In this document: positions 28,401-34,907 of the stretch, in pieces
Layout of the letters: every line of letters starts with the position of its first letter
Position numbering within the stretch: the first letter of the stretch is position 1
NCBI GenBank assembly: GCA_038230735.1
Contig: JBBRMR010000013.1
Span: 18,096-82,095 of the forward strand
DNA from: Arcicella sp038230735
GTDB lineage: Bacteria; Bacteroidota; Bacteroidia; Cytophagales; Spirosomataceae
Reading direction: 5' to 3'
DNA: 64,000 bases
Notes under the pieces: model-generated
Seen by the model: only the letters and a program-made list of their open reading frames with translations
What the model was told of the DNA's origin: nothing
Database searches by the model: none
Translations under genes and position numbers: made by a program

Positions 28401-28890
28401 GCCAAATTTCGTCTTTTTCCACTGCCAAATCGTGCCAATCGTGGCTACCGTCTTCGTTTAAGTCTTTGAGCCATTCGTTCTCCTTACTTTTTTCGGGGGC
28501 AAAGGTTTTATGCAAAAAAGCCCGCCTTTCTTCAACGGTTTGCAAACCGATGGACGCAGTCATCCAATTACGATGTCCACGAATATCAAATTCCGAATTT
28601 TTCGCCCGATTACTCCGAGTAATAAAAACCCGCCCAAAATCATCAATTGACATGGCGATTGGGTCGGGGGCAAGCGAATCCGAAGCCCAAAGGCTAATAT
28701 TGAGTCCATCAGCAATCGTGATGGGCGTATTGTCTCGCACCGTTTTCGCTCTTTTCACGCCCTCAATAGGATTTTCACGAATAACAATTACGTCTGATTT
28801 TGTAGAGGAAGCGGGTTTCATGCACGAAACGAGCGTGAAGAAAGGGAGGCAAAATAGTAGGAATATTTTGGGGGATATTTTATGAATCAT
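25486..28890 (-). CDS. Large lipoprotein: dehydrogenase propeller, HEAT repeats and cytochrome c
   Basis: 1134-aa secreted lipoprotein (signal ending FTLVSC, Cys23) with three parts. Residues about 45-490 form a membrane-bound-dehydrogenase/PVC-type beta-propeller (SLAPDPIAMSIDDFGRVFI, GFGGHGMSGATEGPDGKIYW, HPGESERLVHMVEGGDLGW, KFGPDGALYAGDWLTGW) with DLNEDGSHDW and DTNGDGIYDE loops that look calcium-binding. About 500-990 is a run of HEAT-type helical repeats. The end is a c-type cytochrome with C1015-I-R-C1018-H1019. Family members are abundant in planctomycetes and Cytophagales and are presumed to oxidise sugars or alcohols and pass electrons to the haem; the substrate is unknown. Single gene, own terminator. 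Confidence 0.88.
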   Translation of the reverse strand: MIHKISPKIFLLFCLPFFTLVSCMKPASSTKSDVIVIRENPIEGVKRAKTVRDNTPITIADGLNISLWASDSLAPDPIAMSIDDFGRVFITRSNRAKNSEFDIRGHRNWMTASIGLQTVEERRAFLHKTFAPEKSKENEWLKDLNEDGSHDWHDLAVEKDEIWRIEDLNNDGLADVSTRVLNDFHDEVSDVAGGLLVRRNDAFVNIAPDMWRLKDTNGDGIYDEKKSISTGYQVHIGFGGHGMSGATEGPDGKIYWQIGDIGANITALDGKKYSHPNSGVLVRSNSDGSNFEVVVSGIRNTHEFVFDEYGNIISSDNDGDHPGESERLVHMVEGGDLGWRSNWQYGKYTDPKNNQYKVWMDEKLFKPRWEGQAAYIIPPIMNYHNGPTGMQYNPGTALGAAWKNKFFLVEFVGSASGSHIWSFGLKPKGASFVLDGEQDMIRGILPTAIKFGPDGALYAGDWLTGWDTKNVGRVWKIDVKSDKNDLQKQRVETKSLMAINYASQTEDQLLNLLAYQDMRIRQKAQFELVNRGKKGLPFLQKAIAQTDNQLERIHGIWGMGQLAADEKSMASNLVNLLADKDPEIVAQAAKVIGDVKYAEAGKNLNDLLLSNNPRIQFYAAQAIGRIKYEAAVPTLLKMLVNNNDADLYIRHAGVLALSRIGQIEPIINLVNNDNKALRTAAVLVLRRLNSEKIALFLNDKDEYIVTEAARGINDDLSILPALPALAKVLKETKFSGEPLIRRAINACLRVGGGQEIDILIAYSERSDISDALRAEALATIGSWANPSVLDRVDGRYRGELIRDASVVNAKIKAKIKPFLANENPAVLIATAKLLGELNIPDYNEDLAKLALENPKPEVRSVVISNLSALKYKGMESIIKAGMDDKDKNVRTTSIGLLNQLSISKDNLPDVVKPIFANGSIQEQQQLINVLGEMPIDNTRVVLNDLISKMIAEKLSNKVKLDLMETVEKTKDVALIARMEDLKAKGTETDLFKEALFGGNSNQGRDIVKWNQTAQCIRCHSIGEEGGNVGPSLKKIGSVLTREQILQALIEPSVRISPGFGTVFLKLKDGQEVTGILTAENEHELVLKTSEAEPLKIAVSRIQKRENYPSSMPPMGSLLSKREIRDVVEFLAGMK

Positions 28891-29011
28891 GGGAGTATTG
28901 TGTTTTAGAAAAAAAAGAATTTGTGGAGGTGAATATACTCGAAATGTGGGTATTGCCTTATTTAATTTTGTACAAACCAGTTATTTTAATTTTACAAAAA
29001 ACGGGCGTACA

Positions 29012-29041
29012 TTGTATTTTGAACTACAAATGCTATCTTTA
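29012..29041 (+). promoter_or_regulatory. Promoter of the DUF6934-like pair
   Basis: TTG at 29012-29014, 19 bases, then TATCTTTA at 29034-29041: close to TTTG-N19-TAnnTTTG. A leader of about 30 bases precedes the ATG at 29076. Confidence 0.55.
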
Positions 29042-29075
29042 TAATCTCGAATAAGCGTACAATTACCACTAATAA

Positions 29076-29567
29076 ATGCAAATAGAAAAATACAAAACAG
29101 AGACTAACATTGATAATTTGATTTATACTTTTGAAAGCGTTGGGGAGAAAGTGATAAAGAAAAAAGTCATATATGCCAAATTTAACAATCCAGAAAATAT
29201 TGGACTTCCATTCAATACAATTGTTTACAATTTAGGCTTCGGCGATTGGAATGAAGAAACGGATGAATTAGATGATGAAGTAATAAGTAAAAATGGAGAT
29301 ACTGAAATTGTGTTAGCCACGGTAGCTGGGACTATCTTTAATTTTTGGATGAAATATCCGAATGCTGATGTATTTTTTATGGGCAGTGTTCCAGAAAACG
29401 AAACACCTCGGCGGACACGATTGTATCAAATGAAAATTAATAGATATTTCGCTGACATCAGTAATAACGTAAATATCAGGGGATTTGCTGAAAATGGATG
29501 GGAAATATTTTCAAAACATAAAAATTATATTGCTTTTTTGATTTCACAAAAAAATCAAGTATTTTAG
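29076..29567 (+). CDS. DUF6934-like protein, 163 aa
   Basis: Soluble protein without signal peptide. The pattern YNLGFGDWNEETDELDDEVISKNGDTE..VLATVAGTIFNF, then TRLYQM and YIAFLI near the end, agrees with the Bacteroidetes family I recall as DUF6934 (recollection, not searched). Function unknown. A 67-aa gene begins 4 bases after its stop, and the two share one promoter and one terminator. This two-small-gene layout is toxin-antitoxin-like, but nothing in the sequence shows which, if either, is toxic. AT-rich compared with flanking genes by eye. Confidence 0.75.
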   Translation: MQIEKYKTETNIDNLIYTFESVGEKVIKKKVIYAKFNNPENIGLPFNTIVYNLGFGDWNEETDELDDEVISKNGDTEIVLATVAGTIFNFWMKYPNADVFFMGSVPENETPRRTRLYQMKINRYFADISNNVNIRGFAENGWEIFSKHKNYIAFLISQKNQVF

Positions 29568-29571
29568 TACT

Positions 29572-29775
29572 ATGAAAGCAAAAGGAAACATTACAAAAAA
29601 TGGTTATGCCTTCGAAAGAAGTACATACAACCCTGAACTTGACCATTTGATTGGTAAGGTCTTTTTTAAAGAAAAAATGGAGCGAGCCAGAGCATTCCTA
29701 AAAGAACACGGCTTACCAAAAGATATTGTTGATGAATTGAATAGAAAATCTGAATTAGAGAAAGATAATTTATAG
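29572..29775 (+). CDS. Small partner protein of the DUF6934-like gene, 67 aa
   Basis: Begins MKAKGNITKNGYAFERSTY and ends RKSELEKDNL; charged, probably partly helical, no membrane segment. I do not recognise a named family. It starts 4 bases after the DUF6934-like gene, without its own promoter, and is followed by a strong terminator. Its size and position suggest a partner or antitoxin-like protein; inference only. Confidence 0.7.
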   Translation: MKAKGNITKNGYAFERSTYNPELDHLIGKVFFKEKMERARAFLKEHGLPKDIVDELNRKSELEKDNL

Positions 29776-29776
29776 C

Positions 29777-29814
29777 AAAAAATGCCTCTGTTTGATTTTC
29801 AGAGGCATTTTTTT
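29777..29814. terminator. Terminator after the DUF6934-like pair
   Basis: AAAAAATGCCTCTG pairs with CAGAGGCATTTTTTT. It is placed to serve both the pair and the convergent minus-strand gene. Confidence 0.85.
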
Positions 29815-29860
29815 GTTGTTTCTCGAATGATTTGGTCGCCTAATTTAATATTATTGATGA

Positions 29861-30697
29861 TTATTCTGACTTAGAAATTCCTATTTTCATTTCTTGAATT
29901 AATACCTCAATTTTATCCCAATCTGTATGCTCTTTTGATTCTTCATCCAATTTTGATAGACTAAGATAAAAATCTACATATCTCTGCCGATGCTCTTTCA
30001 AGAGTTGTATTTTATGTATTTTTATATCACCCCAATCTTTTTCTACTGCAAGATGAACTTGTTCATCCATTGCTTGAAAAAATGCTTCTCCAAATCGTTT
30101 TAATTCTTTCTTAAATGAAGAATAAGGTAATCTAAATTGTCCATATTGAGAAGTCCACATATTGATTCTTTCTTCAATTTTATGGTCAGCTTTCCATATA
30201 ATTCTAACCTGTTCTTCATGACGAAAGAACCAAATTTTAGGTCCACCTTGTAAATGCCCTGAACCAAGCTGTCTGTCATGTATCCACAAAGTAAGAAAGT
30301 TGTATTTAACCCAAGAATCATTTTCGATTTTGTTCTCAATATTATCGTCATCATCGGGCACTTGTTTATCTAACCATTTCTCTGCATCATCTAAAAACTG
30401 TGTCAAATTTTGTAAATTACAGATATTTTCAAAAATTTCAAGGGGAACACTTTCATTAACTTTACCTAACAAATAGGTAAAATCTTCTATAAAACGGCTA
30501 ATATAATAGTCATTGAAAGGCGAGGGTTTACCTTCAAAATATTCAATGGCTTCATCAGTATATTTGTAAAATATTGCTTTCCCAAAATCTATCCATAAAT
30601 CACCATCCGTTAGGCTAAACCAACTTGCATGAGTAGCTCCTTCCCTTCCAAAGAGGCTAATATTATCTAAATTAAATAGCTTGAATTTTATGGTCAT
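29861..30697 (-). CDS. DUF5984-like hypothetical protein, 278 aa
   Basis: Begins MTIKFKLFNLDNIS; key phrase SWFSLTDGDLWIDFGKAIF near the N-terminus, then RFIEDFTYLLGKV, and HDRQLGSGHLQGGPKIWFFRHEEQVRIIWKAD written here in two parts: HDRQLGSGHLQGGPK and IWFFRHEEQVRIIWKAD. I recall this as the DUF5984 family (unsearched). Soluble, no signal. The ATG at 30697 is chosen because the 24-residue upstream extension runs into a palindromic repeat. Function unknown. Strongly AT-rich and probably acquired. Confidence 0.75.
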   Translation of the reverse strand: MTIKFKLFNLDNISLFGREGATHASWFSLTDGDLWIDFGKAIFYKYTDEAIEYFEGKPSPFNDYYISRFIEDFTYLLGKVNESVPLEIFENICNLQNLTQFLDDAEKWLDKQVPDDDDNIENKIENDSWVKYNFLTLWIHDRQLGSGHLQGGPKIWFFRHEEQVRIIWKADHKIEERINMWTSQYGQFRLPYSSFKKELKRFGEAFFQAMDEQVHLAVEKDWGDIKIHKIQLLKEHRQRYVDFYLSLSKLDEESKEHTDWDKIEVLIQEMKIGISKSE

Positions 30698-30712
30698 TTT
30701 TATTAATAAATC

Positions 30713-30814
30713 TATCATTACGAGAGTAGCGAGATAATCTGTTCGCTTACGAAAAAGGCTTTCAAACACCCTCCAAAAATTCCACCAGATTGCTTCGCTA
30801 CGCTCGCAATGACA
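30713..30814. repeat. Inverted repeat of the GAGCGTAGCGAAGCAATCTG type
   Basis: Arm 30715-30741 is nearly the reverse complement of 30785-30813; the right arm contains CAGATTGCTTCGCTACGCTC. The left copy is more diverged. Similar 'attgcgagcgtagcgaagcaatctgg' intergenic repeats occur in many bacteria; here two copies face each other with about 43 bases between, like a small MITE. Confidence 0.7.
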
Positions 30815-30840
30815 GCTTTTAGGCAGCTTTTTAAAAAACC

Positions 30841-33030
30841 TTACAAATTCTTCTCCAAAAACCCCGTCATCATCGTATAAAGATGCAAGCGAGTTACGCC
30901 CCCATAAATTCCATGATTGCGGTTGGGATAATAAAACGATTGAAATTGCTTATTTGCCTTAATTAGGGCATCTTCTAAGGAAATTGAGTTCTGAAAATGT
31001 ACATTATCATCGCCCGTACCGTGAACCAATAGGAAATTGCCTTTTAGCTTTGAGGCGTGGGTTACGGGTGAGTTTTCGTCATAACCAGTTGCGTTTTCTT
31101 GGGGTGTTCTTTGGAATCTTTCAGTATAAATGGTGTCATAAAAACGCCAGTTCGTAACGGGAGCAACGGCAATGGCGGCTTTGAAATAATCTGCACCCTG
31201 AAACAAACAATTGGACGACATATAACCACCATACGACCAGCCAAAAATACCAATTCTGCCTTTATCCACGTAGGGCAATGAACCCCAATATTTTGCCGCT
31301 TCTATTTGGTCTTTCACTTCCAATTTACCTAAATTCAAATAGGTAGATTTCTTAAAATCTGCTCCTTTTCCACCCGTACCACGATTGTCCACACACGCTA
31401 CGATGTAGCCTTTTTGAGCCAAATGTTGAAACCACATAAAGTTCGAACCATCAAACTGATTCAAGACCTGCTGACTGCCTGGACCACCGTACAAAAACAT
31501 AAAAACGGGATATTTTTTCTTGGGGTCAAAATCCGTTGGTTTAATCATCCAAGCGTTCAATTCAACGTTTTCAGACGTTTTGATGGTCATAAATTCTTTG
31601 GGAGCGATGTTGTATTCTTCCATCTTTTTGCTCAAAGCCGCATTATCTTCCAAAACTTTCACCAATTGTCCCGTTGGAGCTTTGTGTAAACTTACTTTCA
31701 AAGGCGTATTTGCCGTTGAATTTTGGAGGATATAATACTTAAAATCTTTACTAAAATTGGCAGAATTCATGCCTTTTTCGGTAGTCAATTGGTTCTTCAT
31801 TTTACCGTCCAAAGAAATACTAAAAAGTTGTCTTTCGATATTCGACATTTCCATTGAGGTAAAATACAGTGTCTTTGATTTTTCGTCAATACCGTAAAAA
31901 TCAGCTACTTCCCAATTTCCAGTGGTGATTTGGCGAATCAATTTTCCCGTCATATCGTACTGATACAGATGCTTAAAACCATCTTTTTCAGACGACATCA
32001 CAAAACTTTTATTATCCGCTAAATAATAGACATCATCCGCAAAATTCTCAACGTCCACGTAAGTCTTACTTTCTTCGGTCAAAATAACGCTTGTTTTACC
32101 CGTGTTAGCATCGGCATGGAGAATTTCCATTTTGTTTTGCAAACGATTCAATCGGTTCAACGACAACACATTAGCATCATTTGTCCAACGGATTCTTGGG
32201 ATATATTGGTCGGTTTCTTTACCAATATCAACCTTCGTTGTTTTGCTATCGGTCAAATTGAAAATCGAAATCGTTACGATAGAATTTGGCTCGCCCGCTT
32301 TGGGATATTTGTATTTATAATCAGTTGGATAGAGTTTGCCCCAAGTCTGCATATTGTACTCTGGCACTTTGGTTTCGTCAAAAGTATAAAAGGCAATTTT
32401 CTTGCTATCGGGCGACCATTGAAAGGCTTTGGCAAACGAAAATTCCTCCTCATACACCCAGTCGCAAGCACCGTTGATGATGTGATTCCATTTGCCATCA
32501 GTCGTGATTTGCTTCTCGGTCATGGTCGCTAAATCAACCATATACAAATTATTCAAACGCACAAAAGCCACTTTTGAACCATCGGGCGAGAATGTCGCAA
32601 ACATTTGCTTTCCACCCTTCGATAATTGAGCTATCTTCTTGGTTTTGAGGTCATACACATAATTTTCTTCCTTTGAAGAACGGCGATAAATCGGCTCTCC
32701 TTCGGCAGAAATCAAGATTTTTTGCTCGTCAGATGAAAGAGCATAATCTTCCATTTCTAATTTTTTACCCAAATTTTCCACACCTACGGCTTGGTCAAAA
32801 AGAGTTTCTACGGCTGCTCCGTCTGTCACTTGATGTTTAACAATTTTACCATTTTCGGAAGCCGTATAAAATGCTCCGTCTTTCATCCAATTGATATTTT
32901 GAACACTTTGCGAATGGAAAGTCCCCTTTGCCCAAATGTCTTCGAGCGTAATATTTTTTTTCTGAGCCGAAAGCGTTGAGCCTTGAGCAATAAGAATAAT
33001 AAGGAATAAAAATTTAACTGTTTTTTTCAC
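30841..33030 (-). CDS. Dipeptidyl peptidase IV (S9B prolyl oligopeptidase family)
   Basis: Secreted serine exopeptidase of 729 aa (signal MKKTVKFLFLIILIAQGSTLSAQ). The N-terminal part is a beta-propeller; GACDWVYEEEF contains the Glu pair that DPP IV uses to bind the peptide N-terminus. The catalytic domain has Ser599 (GWSYGGY), Asp674/675 (GTGDDNVHF) and His706 (NRNHGIYGG). It would remove X-Pro or X-Ala dipeptides in the periplasm or outside. The mRNA probably begins with a long hairpin (33066-33139). Single gene between AT-rich genes. Confidence 0.95.
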   Translation of the reverse strand: MKKTVKFLFLIILIAQGSTLSAQKKNITLEDIWAKGTFHSQSVQNINWMKDGAFYTASENGKIVKHQVTDGAAVETLFDQAVGVENLGKKLEMEDYALSSDEQKILISAEGEPIYRRSSKEENYVYDLKTKKIAQLSKGGKQMFATFSPDGSKVAFVRLNNLYMVDLATMTEKQITTDGKWNHIINGACDWVYEEEFSFAKAFQWSPDSKKIAFYTFDETKVPEYNMQTWGKLYPTDYKYKYPKAGEPNSIVTISIFNLTDSKTTKVDIGKETDQYIPRIRWTNDANVLSLNRLNRLQNKMEILHADANTGKTSVILTEESKTYVDVENFADDVYYLADNKSFVMSSEKDGFKHLYQYDMTGKLIRQITTGNWEVADFYGIDEKSKTLYFTSMEMSNIERQLFSISLDGKMKNQLTTEKGMNSANFSKDFKYYILQNSTANTPLKVSLHKAPTGQLVKVLEDNAALSKKMEEYNIAPKEFMTIKTSENVELNAWMIKPTDFDPKKKYPVFMFLYGGPGSQQVLNQFDGSNFMWFQHLAQKGYIVACVDNRGTGGKGADFKKSTYLNLGKLEVKDQIEAAKYWGSLPYVDKGRIGIFGWSYGGYMSSNCLFQGADYFKAAIAVAPVTNWRFYDTIYTERFQRTPQENATGYDENSPVTHASKLKGNFLLVHGTGDDNVHFQNSISLEDALIKANKQFQSFYYPNRNHGIYGGVTRLHLYTMMTGFLEKNL

Positions 33031-33065
33031 TTTATTGGTTGGTTTTGTTAGTTGATGATTTTTGT

Positions 33066-33139
33066 AACTACATAGGGAGGATAGAAATGTTAGTTTTGAG
33101 GAAATAAAAAACTAACATTTCTATCCTCCTGATGTAGTT
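33066..33139. promoter_or_regulatory. Long hairpin at the predicted 5' end of the DPP IV mRNA
   Basis: Arms 33066-33095 and 33110-33139 match at 28 of 30 positions around a 14-base loop. On the minus strand a -7 element TAATTTTG lies at 33148-33141, so transcription would begin about at the base of the stem. The hairpin would form the first part of the leader, 36 bases before the start codon. Possible roles: mRNA stabiliser, translation control, or an inserted palindromic repeat. Confidence 0.65.
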
Positions 33140-33189
33140 GCAAAATTAACCCAAAGATAAAAAAAATAGGTAATAAACTGGCAGTAAAA

Positions 33190-33222
33190 AGGGAAGGCTT
33201 CGTTCAAAACGAAGCCTTCCCT
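33190..33222. terminator. Terminator hairpin, shared repeat type A
   Basis: AGGGAAGGCTTCGTT and AACGAAGCCTTCCCT are perfect reverse complements around CAA. It follows the stop of the plug-like minus-strand gene (33242). Its core is nearly identical to that at 25418-25450. Confidence 0.75.
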
Positions 33223-33241
33223 AAATATTCCCTAAATACCC

Positions 33242-34603
33242 TCACCGTTTTCGATAAACTACTACCCCAAACTCTGCCCGTTTTCCATATTTTGAAATGG
33301 CATCGCAACCTTCCAAAGATTCTACAAATTCGAGTTCTTTGGGTTTGTATTCTCTTAATTTATCTGCGGTAATTTCTTGATTATCAACAATATAAATGGG
33401 GGTTGGTTCGGGTTCAGTATTTCTTAATCGCTTTAATTGACTTATTACGGTAGGAATACTGATGCTTGCTTTGGCAGTCCATCTCTCTTTTTCGGTTTGG
33501 ATGAAAACAGTATCATTTGCCATATCCATTGTTTCACTAAATTGGGTAGCTAAATTGCTATTTCTGTACATTGGTGAACGCTTTGTTTTTTTGCCACTTA
33601 CTACTTTCATACTCTCCATCGCATCGGCATCAATAGTTTTACGGTTTGTACTTTCCGTTTCAAATTCTCCATTGATTAAAAATACGGGACCATTGGCTTG
33701 ATAGACCTCTTTTCGGAATTCTTTAAATTGTTCTTGGCTAGTCAAAAAGGTATCTTTGATCACTCGCCAATTACCATTTTTATCTCGCATTTCGCCTATC
33801 ACGTGGGTATTCGCCAAGGCACGGTTGATGTCGAAATCGCTGTTTTTGGAAACAATTGAAATTAAGCCATACTTAGCTTTAAAACCAAAATATTTACCCG
33901 CATCTCCTTTCGCAAAAACATCAATATGATTAATATTTTCGAGATTAAGATGCTGATAATCAAAGGCTTTTGGTTGCAATCTGCCATCTAACAATACTCG
34001 TGGTTTTGTGTATGCCACAATACTATCTTCGGTCAAGAAAATATCTAAAACGGGCGAATACGACGAACAATTATAGCGGATTGGTTCGAGGGTATATTGC
34101 TTGAAAAAGAAAAAATCATGCGGAAGATTTGGGTGGTTTTGATAGATGATAGAATGAGGTTTATTATACCGTGCCGAGCCTGTATATTGTTTAGTTTTCA
34201 AATCATATTTAAACGAGTAACTGGAATCTTTTTTAATCATAAGTATTTCATAATCAGGCGTTTTAGAGAGAATTTTCTTATTTTCAAAATAGATTCCGTT
34301 GATATTAATAGAAGCAGTTACTGGAATAGAATCGAATGTATATTGATTAGGTTTTGATACAGCATCCGCAAAAGAAACCCTTGAAGTTAGCCTTTTCATA
34401 CTTTTTATACCTACTGAATCATCACCTTTTGGCATTTCAAGATATTCAATATCATAGCCAGCGGTATCATTGTAAACAATATTTTTATGGTAAAAACTGG
34501 TAATTGAATAATACCGATGTTTATTCGATTTTTCATCCTTATTCTGTCCAAACAACTGAACCGTATAAATCAAGGCGATTAATAGTAATGTGAGTTTTTT
34601 CAT
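33242..34603 (-). CDS. Secreted protein with TonB-plug-like modules and no barrel
   Basis: 453 aa, signal MKKLTLLLIALIYTVQLFGQ. I do not recognise a named family. Three separate stretches echo the SusC plug pattern (a displayed 'ID/NG' strand, then a Glu/Met-x-h-V segment, then a loop with a Gly-rich end): VLLDGRLQPKAF with FGFKAKYGLISIVSKN; VFLINGEFETEST with MESMKVVSG; and IYIVDNQEITADK with LEFVESLEG and YGKRAEFGVVVYRKR at the C-terminus. No beta-barrel follows. It could be a periplasmic decoy or scaffold derived from a plug; function unknown. The flanks hold no transport gene. Confidence 0.7.
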   Translation of the reverse strand: MKKLTLLLIALIYTVQLFGQNKDEKSNKHRYYSITSFYHKNIVYNDTAGYDIEYLEMPKGDDSVGIKSMKRLTSRVSFADAVSKPNQYTFDSIPVTASININGIYFENKKILSKTPDYEILMIKKDSSYSFKYDLKTKQYTGSARYNKPHSIIYQNHPNLPHDFFFFKQYTLEPIRYNCSSYSPVLDIFLTEDSIVAYTKPRVLLDGRLQPKAFDYQHLNLENINHIDVFAKGDAGKYFGFKAKYGLISIVSKNSDFDINRALANTHVIGEMRDKNGNWRVIKDTFLTSQEQFKEFRKEVYQANGPVFLINGEFETESTNRKTIDADAMESMKVVSGKKTKRSPMYRNSNLATQFSETMDMANDTVFIQTEKERWTAKASISIPTVISQLKRLRNTEPEPTPIYIVDNQEITADKLREYKPKELEFVESLEGCDAISKYGKRAEFGVVVYRKR

Positions 34604-34769
34604 GGTTATTCGTTTCGGGGTAAAATATTGAGTTTACAAATTATGATTTTTAACGGATGGATTATGTTAATGGTATGTTAATGAGTTTTGTTATTTTTCA
34701 TAAATCAAAGAATAAATTTAAAAAATCCATGAAATAAAAATCAAGTCTTTCAGTTTCGATGGTTTATAG

Positions 34770-34777
34770 TAACTTTG
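34770..34777 (+). promoter_or_regulatory. -7 element of the carB promoter
   Basis: TAACTTTG is a full match to TAnnTTTG. The -33 region (around 34747-34750, CTTT) is weak. Transcription would start near 34782, leaving a leader of about 125 bases. Confidence 0.5.
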
Positions 34778-34800
34778 TGGAATTTTGGAGAAGCGTTAAA

Positions 34801-34870
34801 GAGTTAAGAGTTATGAATGATTAGTTATGAGTTAAGTAACTAATCATTCATAACTCATAACTCTTAACTC
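34801..34870. promoter_or_regulatory. Repeat-unit hairpin in the carB leader
   Basis: Left arm 34801-34827 pairs with right arm 34837-34870, which carries one extra 7-base unit. The left arm contains no C and the right arm no G. It is built of units like GAGTTATGA. It ends 37 bases before the GTG start. Confidence 0.75.
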
Positions 34871-34907
34871 AAAAAACTCCCTTCCATTCCTCAAAAAAAA
34901 CAGAAAA

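Larger units (their letters stand above)
34604..34907. other. Divergent region upstream of carB
   Basis: Contains a -7 promoter element for carB (34770-34777) and a long hairpin (34801-34870) in the predicted leader. The rest is AT-rich without a gene. Confidence 0.6.
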
